This document shows positions 7,555 through 16,120 of a DNA stretch of 57,456 nucleotides, one piece after another; the stretch's first letter is position 1, and every line of letters starts with the position of its first letter. The stretch is taken from assembly GCA_910588535.1 (NCBI GenBank), contig CAJUOO010000012.1, forward strand, positions 1 to 57,456, in the 5' to 3' direction. Origin of the DNA: an uncultured Lachnospiraceae bacterium (GTDB lineage Bacteria > Bacillota > Clostridia > Lachnospirales > Lachnospiraceae). The position numbers were made by a program, and so were the translations under genes. Below the pieces are notes generated by a model. The model was not told where the DNA came from and searched no databases. It saw only the letters and a list, made by a program, of their open reading frames with translations.

Positions 7555-9363
7555 ATGAGTGAGACAGTGAGGTTAATGGAACGAAGTGAACAAAAGACAC
7601 AGGATACATGGAAGATGGAAGATATGTTTGAGACAGATGCCCTGTGGGAGGAGAGCTGTCAGCAGATCAAGGAGAGGATGCCGAATCTGATGGAATTTCA
7701 GGGACGGCTCTCAGAGTCTGCGGCTGTGTTATTTCAGGCTGTGAAGGAGAGGGATGTTATTGGGCAGCAGCTAGAGCGTATCTATGTCTATGCAAACCAG
7801 AAGCTTCATGAGGATACCAGAAGGAGTGTCTATCAGGATTTTGCGGCGAGAGCGGACAGTCTGATGGTAAAGTTTGACAGTGCTTGTGCTTATTTTGAGC
7901 CTGAGATTTTGGCTATATCGGAGGAGAAACTTCAGCAGTTTTTCGAGGAGGAGAGCGGGCTTTTGGAGTATCGTCAGATGTTTGCTAATCTTCTTCGCCA
8001 GAAAGAGCATATACTGCCGAAGGAGATCGAGGAGCTTTTGTCCAAGACGAGAGAGTTTTCCGATACGGCAGGCGATGTATTTTCTATGTTCAACAATGCA
8101 GATGTTCGCTTTGGCACAATAAAGGATGAGGATGGGCAGGAGATAGAGCTGACTCACGGAAGATATGGAAAGATGATGGAGAGCAAGAATAGGGAAGTGA
8201 GAAAGACGGCTATGGAGGTGTGCTATCAGCCGTATCAGAACTATGAGAACACACTTGCCGCTCTATATCAGGCAAATGCAAAGAGGGATTCCTTCTATGC
8301 AAAGGTGAGAAACTTTGGCAGCGCAAGAGAGGCGTCATTGTCTGGCAGCAATATTCCGGTGTCTGTATATGACAATTTAATCGAGGCTGTGCATGAGGCA
8401 CTTCCAGTATTCTACCGCTATGTGGCACTTAGAAAGAGGCTTCTTAAGGTGGATGAGCTTCATATGTATGATGTCTATGCACCATTGGTGGATCAGGATG
8501 AGCAAAAGATTGATTTTGAACAGGCGAAGCAGATGGTGAAGGAAGGGCTTCAGCCGCTGGGAGAGGATTATATAGAGCTTCTGGAAAAAGGATTTAGCGA
8601 GCGCTGGATTGATGTCTATGAGAATCAGGGAAAGAGAAGTGGTGCATATTCTTGGGGTTCCTACGGCGTGCATCCTTATGTGCTGTTAAATTACAACGAG
8701 AGTCTGAATCATGTCTTTACACTTGCTCACGAGATGGGACATGCACTGCACTCTTGGTATTCGGATCAAAATCAGACTTATGTAAATGCTGGCTATCGTC
8801 TTTTTGTTGCTGAGGTGGCTTCCACCTGCAATGAGGCGCTGTTAATACAAGATATGTTAAAGAAGACAGAGGATAGAAAGCAGAAAGCATATCTTATCAA
8901 TTATTTCTTGGAGCAGTTTAAGAGCACACTGTTCCGCCAGACGATGTTTGCAGAGTTTGAGAAGCTGACACATGATATGGTGGACGCTGGTGAGCCTCTG
9001 AATACAGAGGTTCTGAAATCTGTCTATCGTAATTTGAACGAGAAGTATTTTGGACCGGATATGGTGATTGATGCTCAGATTGAGATGGAGTGGGCGAGAA
9101 TCCCTCATTTTTATAATTCTTTCTATGTCTATCAGTATGCGACGGGCTTTTCAGCTGCGATGGCACTGTCCAGCAGAATACTGAAGGAGGGAGAGCCGGC
9201 GGTGAAGGATTATAAGAAATTCCTGAGTGGCGGCTGCTCGATGTACCCGATTGAGCTGCTTCGAGTTGCGGGTGTCGATATGGAGAAGCCGGAGCCGGTA
9301 AAGGAAGCGCTGGCTGTCTTTGAGAATTTTGTAGAGCAGATGGAGGAACTTACAGCAGAATAG
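7555..9363 (+). CDS. pepF: Oligoendopeptidase F
   Basis: A 602-residue zinc peptidase of family M3 at the usual PepF length. The zinc-binding HExxH is in LAHEMGHALHSWY (about residues 387-399), and the third ligand Glu is in FVAEVASTCNEALL about 25 residues later. The N-terminal helical domain (VFSMFNNADVRFGTI) is also characteristic. PepF cleaves peptides of roughly 7-17 residues in the cytosol. AAGGAAAGGAATTG precedes the ATG. It sits between TatD and the ASKHA protein with gaps of 23 and 35 bases, indicating an operon without an obvious shared pathway. Confidence 0.95.
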   Translation: MSETVRLMERSEQKTQDTWKMEDMFETDALWEESCQQIKERMPNLMEFQGRLSESAAVLFQAVKERDVIGQQLERIYVYANQKLHEDTRRSVYQDFAARADSLMVKFDSACAYFEPEILAISEEKLQQFFEEESGLLEYRQMFANLLRQKEHILPKEIEELLSKTREFSDTAGDVFSMFNNADVRFGTIKDEDGQEIELTHGRYGKMMESKNREVRKTAMEVCYQPYQNYENTLAALYQANAKRDSFYAKVRNFGSAREASLSGSNIPVSVYDNLIEAVHEALPVFYRYVALRKRLLKVDELHMYDVYAPLVDQDEQKIDFEQAKQMVKEGLQPLGEDYIELLEKGFSERWIDVYENQGKRSGAYSWGSYGVHPYVLLNYNESLNHVFTLAHEMGHALHSWYSDQNQTYVNAGYRLFVAEVASTCNEALLIQDMLKKTEDRKQKAYLINYFLEQFKSTLFRQTMFAEFEKLTHDMVDAGEPLNTEVLKSVYRNLNEKYFGPDMVIDAQIEMEWARIPHFYNSFYVYQYATGFSAAMALSSRILKEGEPAVKDYKKFLSGGCSMYPIELLRVAGVDMEKPEPVKEALAVFENFVEQMEELTAE

Positions 9364-9398
9364 ATTTTTTCTGGGCAGGTGAATGACAGGGAGGGTAT

Positions 9399-10958
9399 AT
9401 GGCAAGAATTAAGATAGCATGTACAGAGAGAACTCTTTGGGATGGTGTGAAAAGACAGCTTCCAGATATGCCCTCCCCCTGTGGCGGCAGAGGGAGCTGT
9501 GGGGCGTGCAGAGTGCGTCTGATAAGTGGCAGCACCCAGATCAGTGGTGCGGACACAGAGCATCTGTCAAAAAAAGAGATTGCGGATGGAGTTCGAATTG
9601 CCTGCCAGAGTGTTCCGCTGTCGGACTGTGAAATTGAGGTGACTGTTGCCGGAGAAGAACAGATACAAGCATTAGCGGCAGAGAGGGATGAAACTTTCAT
9701 AAAAGGGGATTCCTTCTCTATTGCTATCGATATAGGAACTACCACGCTTGCCATTGCTCTTTTGGATGAGAAAGGCAGGGTGATCGCCACACAGACGGGG
9801 CTGAATCACCAGAGAAGTTTTGGAGCAGATGTGGTCAGTAGGATCGAACTTGCCATGAAAGGGCAGGCGGCTGAGTTGACGTCTTGTATTCGACATGATA
9901 TTCGGATGGGGCTTTATCAGTTACTTAGCCAGAACAAACTTGCCCTCAAAGCGGTGAGACATATAGTGATAGCAGGAAATACTACGATGGAGCAGCTTTT
10001 TTTTGGTCTTTCTGTAAAAGAGCTTGGAAGCTATCCGTTTCTGCCTTTGATAAAGAGATTTATCCATGTAGAATACGGGCAGCTTTTTTCCGAGAAGTTG
10101 TCTGAGGAGATAGAGCTGTTTGAAAGAGGTGCAGAAAAGTTGACTGTCACAGGCTTTCCATGTATTGCAGGCTTTGTTGGAGGGGATATCACGGCAGGGC
10201 TTTATAAGCTTCTCTTGGAGTCGGAGAGAGAGGCATCTGTATTCCTTGATATTGGCACCAATGGTGAACTTGCCTTTATTGGTTCGGATGTGATTGTGGT
10301 TGCCTCCACGGCGGCAGGGCCAGTATTTGAGGGCGGCAGTATCTGCTGTGGCATGGCGTCATTGCCGGGTGCAATCTGTGCCACCCGGACGGAGGGGGAT
10401 ATGCTTATCTGCAACACCGTCAAGGATATGCCGCCATTGGGTATCTGCGGCAGCGGTTTGATAGAGGCGGTGGCAGATCTGCGAAAGCTTCGTGTGATTT
10501 GCAAAGATGGCTTGATGCATCAGGCATGGCGGGAGAGAGGCTATGTTTTGGCCAGAGGAGAGAGCGGGGAGATTATTCTTCTCACACAGGGAGATGTCCG
10601 TGAATTTCAGATGGCCAAGGCAGCGATCGCTGCTGGGGTGGAGATCCTGCTTGACACAGTTGGACTTAGACAACAACAGGGAAAAGAATATCTGCTTGCC
10701 GGAGGATTTGGCGCTAATATGTCTGTCAAGAAGGCAGTTTGTGTGGGGCTTCTTCCCATGGGAACAGAGCGAAGGACGATAATGGCAGGAAATACCTCTT
10801 TAAAAGGAGTGATACAATTTCTCAAAAAAGAAGCGAAGGACGGCACAGACAGTGGTGCAATGGAAGAGGTAGAGGGACTTTTAGCAAAAATAGAGCATAT
10901 TCATCTGGCAAATAGGGAGAATTTTCAGGAGATATTTATAAAACATATGGAATTGTAA
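9399..10958 (+). CDS. [2Fe-2S] ferredoxin-ASKHA domain protein (RACo/RamA-like, DUF4445)
   Basis: 519 residues. The N-terminal ~85 residues are a plant-type ferredoxin fold with Cys spacing C-x5-C-x2-C (PCGGRGSCGAC) and the fourth Cys in RIACQS. The rest is an ASKHA ATPase: phosphate-1 in AIDIGTTTLAIAL, VIAGNTTM, FLDIGTNGELAF and GICGSGL. Such proteins reductively activate corrinoid proteins with ATP (RACo of acetogens, RamA of methanogens). At 519 residues it is shorter than RACo because a middle linker is missing. No corrinoid protein or methyltransferase lies nearby, so its client is unknown. GGGAGGG lies upstream of the ATG; it is 35 bases behind PepF. Confidence 0.85.
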   Translation: MARIKIACTERTLWDGVKRQLPDMPSPCGGRGSCGACRVRLISGSTQISGADTEHLSKKEIADGVRIACQSVPLSDCEIEVTVAGEEQIQALAAERDETFIKGDSFSIAIDIGTTTLAIALLDEKGRVIATQTGLNHQRSFGADVVSRIELAMKGQAAELTSCIRHDIRMGLYQLLSQNKLALKAVRHIVIAGNTTMEQLFFGLSVKELGSYPFLPLIKRFIHVEYGQLFSEKLSEEIELFERGAEKLTVTGFPCIAGFVGGDITAGLYKLLLESEREASVFLDIGTNGELAFIGSDVIVVASTAAGPVFEGGSICCGMASLPGAICATRTEGDMLICNTVKDMPPLGICGSGLIEAVADLRKLRVICKDGLMHQAWRERGYVLARGESGEIILLTQGDVREFQMAKAAIAAGVEILLDTVGLRQQQGKEYLLAGGFGANMSVKKAVCVGLLPMGTERRTIMAGNTSLKGVIQFLKKEAKDGTDSGAMEEVEGLLAKIEHIHLANRENFQEIFIKHMEL

Positions 10959-11022
10959 AATCTTAACAAAAAATTAAGAAAAATAGTAAGAGAAATAAGC
11001 AATAATAGTGTATGATATGTGC

Positions 11023-11028
11023 TATACT
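11023..11028 (+). promoter_or_regulatory. Extended -10 promoter for the nitroreductase gene
   Basis: TGCTATACT is an extended -10 (11023-11028) with no recognisable -35, 34 bases before the nitroreductase start. Confidence 0.5.
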
Positions 11029-11061
11029 TAATCGTAAATAACAGACAATGGGGTGGATAAG

Positions 11062-11820
11062 GTGAATTTGTATGATATGATAGGAAAGCGTCAATCGGTG
11101 AGAGAGTTTCAGACAAGGCAGCTTGATGAGTCTGTTCTGAATGGTTTTGCACGGTACGAGCGGGAGATGTTGGCATTGTACCCCGATATTCCCTATCATC
11201 TTGAGGTGACATGCAACATAGATGAGAAACGTCAGGGCAATGGTCTGTTTGTCGTAAAAGCACCATATTATATTAGTTTTCTTACACAGGAGAGCCAAGA
11301 GGCTTATCTTAATACTGGCTATGTGATGGAGGAGCTTTCCTTATATCTTGCGGCAAAGGGAATTGGATCATGCTATCAAGGGCTTTTAAAGGTCTGCAAA
11401 GAAAAGGATGGACTGAAGGAGACTTTAGTGATGGCGGCAGGTTATCCCAAAAAATATTTGTACCGCACAGACAAAAAGATAAAGCGCCTTCCTTTGAATA
11501 AGTTATGTGTTTTTAAAGAAGAGCCATCCAGTGAGCTTATGACTATCCTTAAGGCGGCGGCACTTGCGCCATCTTCCTTAAATGGGCAGCCATGGCGTTT
11601 TGTGGTCTATAATAACAGAGCACATGTATTTATGCAGAAAAAAAGTACTAAAATTCCTGCGATGGAGCGCATGCGCATGATTGATATAGGAATCGCCTTA
11701 AATCATATGATGATTACTGCCGAGGAGTTATGGGTGGAGGCAGAGCTCAAGGAGATAGATAATATTTCCAACCAATCCTTTAAAAACAATAGTTATATTA
11801 CAAGCCTTATAATAAAGTGA
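11062..11820 (+). CDS. Nitroreductase family protein (GTG start)
   Basis: About 252 residues. The N-terminal block LYDMIGKRQSVREF and the second block LAPSSLNGQPWRFVV are the FMN-binding signatures of the nitroreductase superfamily. The order, with a long first half containing GYVMEELSLYLAAKGIGSCYQ, matches the subgroup with two pseudo-repeats (TM1586-like). Members are FMN-dependent NAD(P)H oxidoreductases; the substrate is unclear. I prefer the GTG at 11062 because GGGGTGG at 11050-11056 is well placed; a GTG at 11053 is an alternative that adds three residues. It has its own extended -10, separate from the upstream operon. Confidence 0.82.
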   Translation: MNLYDMIGKRQSVREFQTRQLDESVLNGFARYEREMLALYPDIPYHLEVTCNIDEKRQGNGLFVVKAPYYISFLTQESQEAYLNTGYVMEELSLYLAAKGIGSCYQGLLKVCKEKDGLKETLVMAAGYPKKYLYRTDKKIKRLPLNKLCVFKEEPSSELMTILKAAALAPSSLNGQPWRFVVYNNRAHVFMQKKSTKIPAMERMRMIDIGIALNHMMITAEELWVEAELKEIDNISNQSFKNNSYITSLIIK

Positions 11821-11871
11821 TAAATATTTTTTCAACGATAAGAGGCAAAGGACAATCGGTCTTTCGTACTA

Positions 11872-11900
11872 TTGTTGGCATAAACAAAACATGATAAAAT
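11872..11900 (+). promoter_or_regulatory. Sigma-A promoter
   Basis: TTGTTG (11872-11877), a 17-base spacer, then TAAAAT (11895-11900), upstream of the two membrane-protein genes at 11959 and 12541. Confidence 0.6.
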
Positions 11901-11958
11901 AATTCCGGTACATGTGTTTGGCATGTAAAATCTCACAGAGGGGATAGGAGGAAGGAAG

Positions 11959-12525
11959 ATGGGAAACATCGACAGTGATACCATTGGCACTATATTTGTC
12001 ATTGGAGTTTTCGTAGTGGTTGCTTTGATTACGATATATGGGCTTTGGAAGGGATCACAGTACATGAAGGATCAGCGGGAGAATGGCACTGACAAAAAGC
12101 GTATGATGGATGTTATGTCTCAGGTAATGAAGGAGAAGTTAAACGACTATACATATGCAGTCGGCAACTACACAAAGACAGAGCGCTATGGCAGGACGAC
12201 CACATATTATTATTATAGCTATATTCTTGCTTTTAATGAGTCAGAACTTGCTATCTTTCCATTTGTTGTGAAGGATAAGGAAATTCTTCTTAGAAACAGT
12301 ATGGCGATCAACTGGGATGAAGTCAAGTTTGCCTACAAGGTAGGCAAAAAAGGGCTGGATATGACGATCACCCTTGCTGGCGAGAAGCTGATGATCAATG
12401 TGTTGAAGGTTCAGAAGAGCAGCGGCGTGGAGAAATCAGCGGAGCCAATAGGTATTTATCAGGAGGCAGAGGTAGAGAAATTGGCCTCTTACCTGCCACA
12501 ATACAAATCATATGCAGCAAAATAA
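11959..12525 (+). CDS. Single-pass membrane protein of unknown function
   Basis: 188 residues with one N-terminal transmembrane helix (about residues 9-29, IGTIFVIGVFVVVALITIYGL) and a cytoplasmic remainder by the positive-inside rule. A Tyr-rich stretch (TTTYYYYSYILAF) starts what looks like a beta-rich domain of about 110 residues. I do not recognise the family. AGGAGGAAG precedes the ATG. The gene is 15 bases from the next one, and both share the TTTxxYYY pattern (KDYYYIVPAF in the neighbour), so they may work as a pair in the membrane. Confidence 0.65.
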   Translation: MGNIDSDTIGTIFVIGVFVVVALITIYGLWKGSQYMKDQRENGTDKKRMMDVMSQVMKEKLNDYTYAVGNYTKTERYGRTTTYYYYSYILAFNESELAIFPFVVKDKEILLRNSMAINWDEVKFAYKVGKKGLDMTITLAGEKLMINVLKVQKSSGVEKSAEPIGIYQEAEVEKLASYLPQYKSYAAK

Positions 12526-12540
12526 GGGGAGGAACAGAGG

Positions 12541-13374
12541 ATGAAAACTTTACGTTCAATAGCTATAGTATTTGCTGTTATTTCAGCGATAGTGATAGGA
12601 GTATCTGGTCTGGACAGTTTTGCTTCTTTTAAGAAGCCGGTGGATCTCTATGCGGATGATACAGATGTGACAAAGCTTGGAAGAACAGATGCCGTGGAGG
12701 CAGATATCTATGCTGTGTTGGATTGCTTTGCGACAGAAACCACGACAACAAAGAGAAATGGTGCGGTAACTGGAAAAAGCAAGGATTATTACTATATTGT
12801 CCCGGCATTTAAGGGAGATGAAACCTACTATATCGGTGTGAAGAGCAACAGTGACGACCAGAGAAGCTATGATAAGATCGCCGATCTGACATGGGCTTGG
12901 CTGAGTGGAGAAAGCTCAGATTTTGGAGAGCAGTCCATTCATATAGAAGGCTGCTTGAAGAAGATGGACAAGGAACTTCTTGGTTATATGAAGGAATGGT
13001 TTGAGGAGTCCGAATGGTTTGAGTCCGAAGCAGAGATGGAGAAGTATGTTCTTCCAGTATGCTTGGAGACAGTGAGATTTGGCACAGTAAAGATTATGTT
13101 CCTTGTAGGAGTCGGTGTATTTATTGTCTGTGCAATCCTTATTATAACAGGTATTATATCTGAGAGAAAGGATTCAAAGAAGGCAAAGCAGCAGACACAT
13201 GTGGTGATCAACGGGGTATCTTATCCAAAGAATACATTCGATCATGTGAATCGTTGTATTTTGAATAAAGAGAAGATATTTGCCGTGCAGGAGCTTCGTG
13301 ATATCACTGGGCTGGATCTTGAGGAAGCACAGAAGATTATAGATAACTGGACTCAGTATTATTATTGGGGATAG
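12541..13374 (+). CDS. Membrane protein with a ribosomal-L7/L12-like C-terminal domain
   Basis: 277 residues. An N-terminal signal anchor (about residues 5-25), an outer domain of about 150 residues (acidic, with DYYYIVPAFKGDETYYIGVKS), a second membrane helix (about residues 181-205, MFLVGVGVFIVCAILIITGII), then a basic linker. The cytoplasmic tail (residues about 220-277) contains ELRDITGLDLEEAQKIIDNW, which resembles the C-terminal domain of ribosomal protein L7/L12. Such tails occur on unrelated bacterial membrane proteins and may mediate protein contacts. The gene is directly behind the 11959 gene with GGGGAGGAACAGG before the ATG. The function is unknown. Confidence 0.65.
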   Translation: MKTLRSIAIVFAVISAIVIGVSGLDSFASFKKPVDLYADDTDVTKLGRTDAVEADIYAVLDCFATETTTTKRNGAVTGKSKDYYYIVPAFKGDETYYIGVKSNSDDQRSYDKIADLTWAWLSGESSDFGEQSIHIEGCLKKMDKELLGYMKEWFEESEWFESEAEMEKYVLPVCLETVRFGTVKIMFLVGVGVFIVCAILIITGIISERKDSKKAKQQTHVVINGVSYPKNTFDHVNRCILNKEKIFAVQELRDITGLDLEEAQKIIDNWTQYYYWG

Positions 13375-13386
13375 GATATGGAATTG

Positions 13387-13430
13387 GGTGTACACTGCGA
13401 TATATTCGATATGGCAGGTACACCTTTTTT
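13387..13430 (+). terminator. Rho-independent terminator
   Basis: GGTGTAC (13387-13393) pairs with GTACACC (13418-13424), an inner ATAT/ATAT stem lies in the loop, and six Ts follow. It ends the 11959-13374 pair. Confidence 0.8.
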
Positions 13431-13517
13431 AGTTCACAGTGGTGTTCAAGGAAAGTGGAAGTTGTACACATTGTGCGGCGAGTAGAGGAAGCAACATAAA
13501 AAAGTTATAAAAAAGTA

Positions 13518-13546
13518 TTGACAGATAGATTCCTGTGTCGTATAAT
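13518..13546 (+). promoter_or_regulatory. Consensus promoter of tRNA-Gly
   Basis: A perfect TTGACA (13518-13523), a 17-base spacer and a perfect TATAAT (13541-13546), 30 bases before the tRNA. Confidence 0.92.
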
Positions 13547-13575
13547 ATATTATGTCGCTAGTAATTATAGTGTAT

Positions 13576-13647
<72 letters not shown>

Positions 13648-13656
13648 TTTGAGTGG

Positions 13657-13688
13657 GAAGCTTTATATGATGTAAGGCTTCTTTTTTT
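13657..13688 (+). terminator. Terminator after tRNA-Gly
   Basis: A 9-bp stem GAAGCTTTA/TAAGGCTTC with one G-U pair, a seven-base loop, then seven Ts. Confidence 0.85.
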
Positions 13689-13689
13689 A

Positions 13690-13870
13690 TGCGCAGGAGC
13701 ATGTAAGGAAATCAGCAGTAGAGAAAAAGCAATCCCCTACCCGATTGCGTTGATTTGTACTTAGGGAATATGCCCGTTAAGGCAGCGCATGGGTATGCAC
13801 GGATAGTAGGTGAAGTTGATTTTCCTGCAACAAGACGCACAGCAATGTTTCTTTTATAATTTTGTGCATA
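13690..13870. other. Unassigned 180-bp stretch, possible structured RNA or gene remnant
   Basis: No supported gene. The stretch can fold: CCTAC (13736-13740) with GTAGG (13806-13810), and TGCGTTG (13746-13752) with CAGCGCA (13783-13789). Plus-strand frame reading to 13858 is open without a credible start, and a 65-residue minus-strand frame (13712-13909) also spans it. Neither has a ribosome binding site that convinces me. Confidence 0.35.
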
Positions 13871-13894
13871 TAGAACACAGAATTGTGGCAGAAT

Positions 13895-13913
13895 TCTCAT
13901 TAGAATCATAATC
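13895..13913. promoter_or_regulatory. Weak Fur/Zur-family-like box upstream of the ZIP transporter
   Basis: On the minus strand this 19-mer matches about 12 of 19 positions of the E. coli Fur consensus palindrome. Its placement 40 bases before a metal transporter is suggestive, but the match is marginal. Confidence 0.25.
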
Positions 13914-13952
13914 TGTTTCTTAGATGAAGATCGGTAGAGAAAGGAAATTTAT

Positions 13953-14732
13953 ATGATTACTGCTATGTTTCTGGGTGTTATGATTCCGTTTGTGGGAACG
14001 TCACTTGGCGCAGCCTGTGTTTTTCTGCTTAAGCACTCAATCAGACCAAAGGTACAAAAGGGTCTTTTGGGCTTTGCGGCGGGTGTTATGGTCGCGGCGA
14101 GCGTCTGGTCACTTTTAATACCAGCGATGGATATGTCCAGCCATATGGAAAAGCTTGCATTTTTGCCGGCAGCGGTGGGATTTTTAATTGGAATTGGGTT
14201 TTTGCTTGCCATGGATAAGCTGGTACCACATCTTCATATGGATAAGAATGAACCAGAAGGGCCACATGCGGGCTGGAAGAAATCAACAATGATGATGTTA
14301 GCTGTCACGATTCACAATATACCAGAGGGGGCGTCGGTGGGTATTGTGCTGGCTGCTGCCGCGAGCAGTCAGACTATGATCACGGCTGCATCTGCCATGG
14401 TTCTCTCAATTGGGATAGCGGTACAGAATTTCCCGGAAGGTGCAATTATCTCGCTTCCCATGAAGGAGGAGGCAGGAAAGAAGAAGGCATTTCTATATGG
14501 TGTGCTCTCTGGTGTGGTGGAGCCTATTGCGGCTGTGGCAACTATTTTCTTATCTGCCTATATAGAGGGAATATTGCCTTATATGCTTGCATTTGCAGCG
14601 GGAGCGATGATCTATGTGGTTGTAGAGGAGCTTGTGCCGGAGGCGGCAGCGGGAGAACAGTCTGATATCGGAACCATTGGCTTTGCAGTGGGATTTGTTT
14701 TGATGATGATTATGGATGTCGCTCTTGGCTAG
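13953..14732 (+). CDS. ZIP family divalent metal transporter
   Basis: 259 residues with eight predicted membrane helices, the usual ZIP size. The metal-binding motifs of helices 4 and 5 are present as HNIPEGASVG and NFPEGAIIS. The cytoplasmic loop between helices 3 and 4 carries a short His cluster (HLHMDKNEPEGPH). ZupT-like ZIP proteins import zinc, and less specifically iron or manganese. AAAGGAAATTTAT precedes the ATG. It is a single-gene unit between tRNA-Gly and the DUF4349 lipoprotein; a weak Fur-like palindrome lies upstream. Confidence 0.9.
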   Translation: MITAMFLGVMIPFVGTSLGAACVFLLKHSIRPKVQKGLLGFAAGVMVAASVWSLLIPAMDMSSHMEKLAFLPAAVGFLIGIGFLLAMDKLVPHLHMDKNEPEGPHAGWKKSTMMMLAVTIHNIPEGASVGIVLAAAASSQTMITAASAMVLSIGIAVQNFPEGAIISLPMKEEAGKKKAFLYGVLSGVVEPIAAVATIFLSAYIEGILPYMLAFAAGAMIYVVVEELVPEAAAGEQSDIGTIGFAVGFVLMMIMDVALG

Positions 14733-14956
14733 AAATTATTAAAAATTAAAATCAATTGCAACAAATGGAGGAGTCATTGACACTATTCTTATGAAAAGAG
14801 GAAAGGGCTCCTTATTTTTATGTCAAGGTTTAAGATGGAAAATAAGGGAGAAACGGGCGATAAACAAGAAGTTTTGGGTATGGGCAATTTGTGTCTGTGT
14901 GTTGCTTGGCACAAAGTTGCTTTGTATGTAAAAGCAGCACAGAAATGAGGTTGAAT

Positions 14957-15937
14957 ATGAGGAAGAGAAGAAAGATTTTGGCGTGGCTCAATATACTGTT
15001 TCTTGTGGCAGCTTTAGTGGGCTGTGGTGGAAATGCAAGAAAAATGTCAGAAGATGTGGCTATGGTTGAGACAGCAGCTGTGAAAAGTGTGAGCACACAG
15101 GATAATGGCGGGCTTTATGAAAGTGAAAAGGGTCAATATGATATGGCGGCTGGCCAGATAGAAGGGAAAGAGGAGTCTGTATGGCAGGAGAATAGCAATC
15201 GCAAGTTAATAAGAACAGTATCGATGGACGCAGAGACGGAAGATTTTGACGGTTTGATGGAGAAGCTTGAGAATCGAGTAAAGGAGCTAAAGGGATACAT
15301 AGAGAACTCAAATATCAGGGGAAATGCACGCTATGATGAGAGCCGTCGTTCCAGCATGACAATTCGCATCCCCAGCAGTGAGCTAGATAATTTTGTGAAT
15401 GAGGTGGCTGAGATTTCCAATATTACAAGAAAGTCGGAATCAGTTGAGGATATCACTCTGAATTATGTGGATGTTGAGAGCCGCAAGAAGGCATTGGAGA
15501 TCGAGCAGGAACGTTTGCTTGCACTGCTTGAGAAGGCGGAGAGCGTAGAGGACATTATCTCTGTGGAGAGCAGGTTGTCGGAGGTTCGTTATGAGCTTCA
15601 GTCCTATGCTTCCAGACTTCTTGTCTATGATAATCAAGTGGAATACAGCACCATCAATCTAAATGTGAATGAGGTAAAACGACTGACACCGCAAGAGGAG
15701 CCAACTATATGGGAGAGAATAGCGACAGGCTTTGTCGATAATCTTGAAGGAGCATTGAAGCTTTTGGAAAACATTGCTGTGGGTGTTCTTGTATTGATTC
15801 CTTACTGGGGTATATTTGTTCTGATGATTGTGCTGGCAGTAGTTGTGTGCAAGGCCATTTACAAGATGCAAAAAGGCAAGGAGGTTAAGAAAAAAATAGT
15901 GGAAGAAAAACCTGCCTCCGAGGAAAAATCTGAATAG
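14957..15937 (+). CDS. DUF4349 domain lipoprotein
   Basis: About 326 residues. The N-terminus MRKRRKILAWLNILFLVAALVGC is a lipoprotein signal peptide (lipobox LVGC). The DUF4349 core spans about residues 75-270: a RKLIRTVSMDAE strand, a coiled coil (VESRKKALEIEQERLLALLEKAESVEDIISVESRL), and VEYSTINLNV. A C-terminal membrane helix (about residues 275-300) and a Lys/Glu tail follow. The family is widespread in Firmicutes and its role is not established. I start at ATG 14957 because GAGG lies six bases upstream; an ATG at 14945 has no ribosome binding site. A strong hairpin follows the stop. Confidence 0.85.
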   Translation: MRKRRKILAWLNILFLVAALVGCGGNARKMSEDVAMVETAAVKSVSTQDNGGLYESEKGQYDMAAGQIEGKEESVWQENSNRKLIRTVSMDAETEDFDGLMEKLENRVKELKGYIENSNIRGNARYDESRRSSMTIRIPSSELDNFVNEVAEISNITRKSESVEDITLNYVDVESRKKALEIEQERLLALLEKAESVEDIISVESRLSEVRYELQSYASRLLVYDNQVEYSTINLNVNEVKRLTPQEEPTIWERIATGFVDNLEGALKLLENIAVGVLVLIPYWGIFVLMIVLAVVVCKAIYKMQKGKEVKKKIVEEKPASEEKSE

Positions 15938-15957
15938 AATAATGTTGTTTGGCAATC

Positions 15958-15993
15958 AAACAGGAGGGGATTTTGAAAAATCCCCTCCTGTTT
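15958..15993. terminator. Bidirectional terminator
   Basis: A 15-bp perfect stem (AAACAGGAGGGGATT with its complement at 15979-15993). It serves the DUF4349 gene on the plus strand and the tRNA-Arg on the minus strand. Confidence 0.9.
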
Positions 15994-15998
15994 AATCA

Positions 15999-16070
15999 TA
16001 CACCTGAAGGGAGTCGAACCCTCTCACACGGCTCCGGAGGCCGTTGCTCTATCCATTGAGCTACAGGTGT
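15999..16070 (-). tRNA. tRNA-Arg (anticodon CCG)
   Basis: On the minus strand the acceptor ACACCTG pairs with CAGGTGT, the D arm has GCTC/GAGC, the anticodon stem ACGGC/GCCGT encloses CTCCGGA (anticodon CCG), and the T arm has GGTTCGACTCC. The discriminator is A and CCA is not encoded. It reads CGG codons. Confidence 0.95.
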
Positions 16071-16084
16071 AAAAATACTTTTCT

Positions 16085-16113
16085 ATAATAACACAGGTTT
16101 TGAAAAATGTCCA
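16085..16113 (-). promoter_or_regulatory. Promoter of tRNA-Arg
   Basis: Read on the minus strand: TGGACA (16113-16108), a 17-base spacer, TATTAT (16090-16085), 14 bases before the tRNA. Confidence 0.75.
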
Positions 16114-16120
16114 GCAAAAA

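Noticed and set aside
10960..10978. TCTTAA/TTAAGA hairpin after the ASKHA gene as a terminator
   Set aside because: The stem is short and AT-only and no T-run follows.
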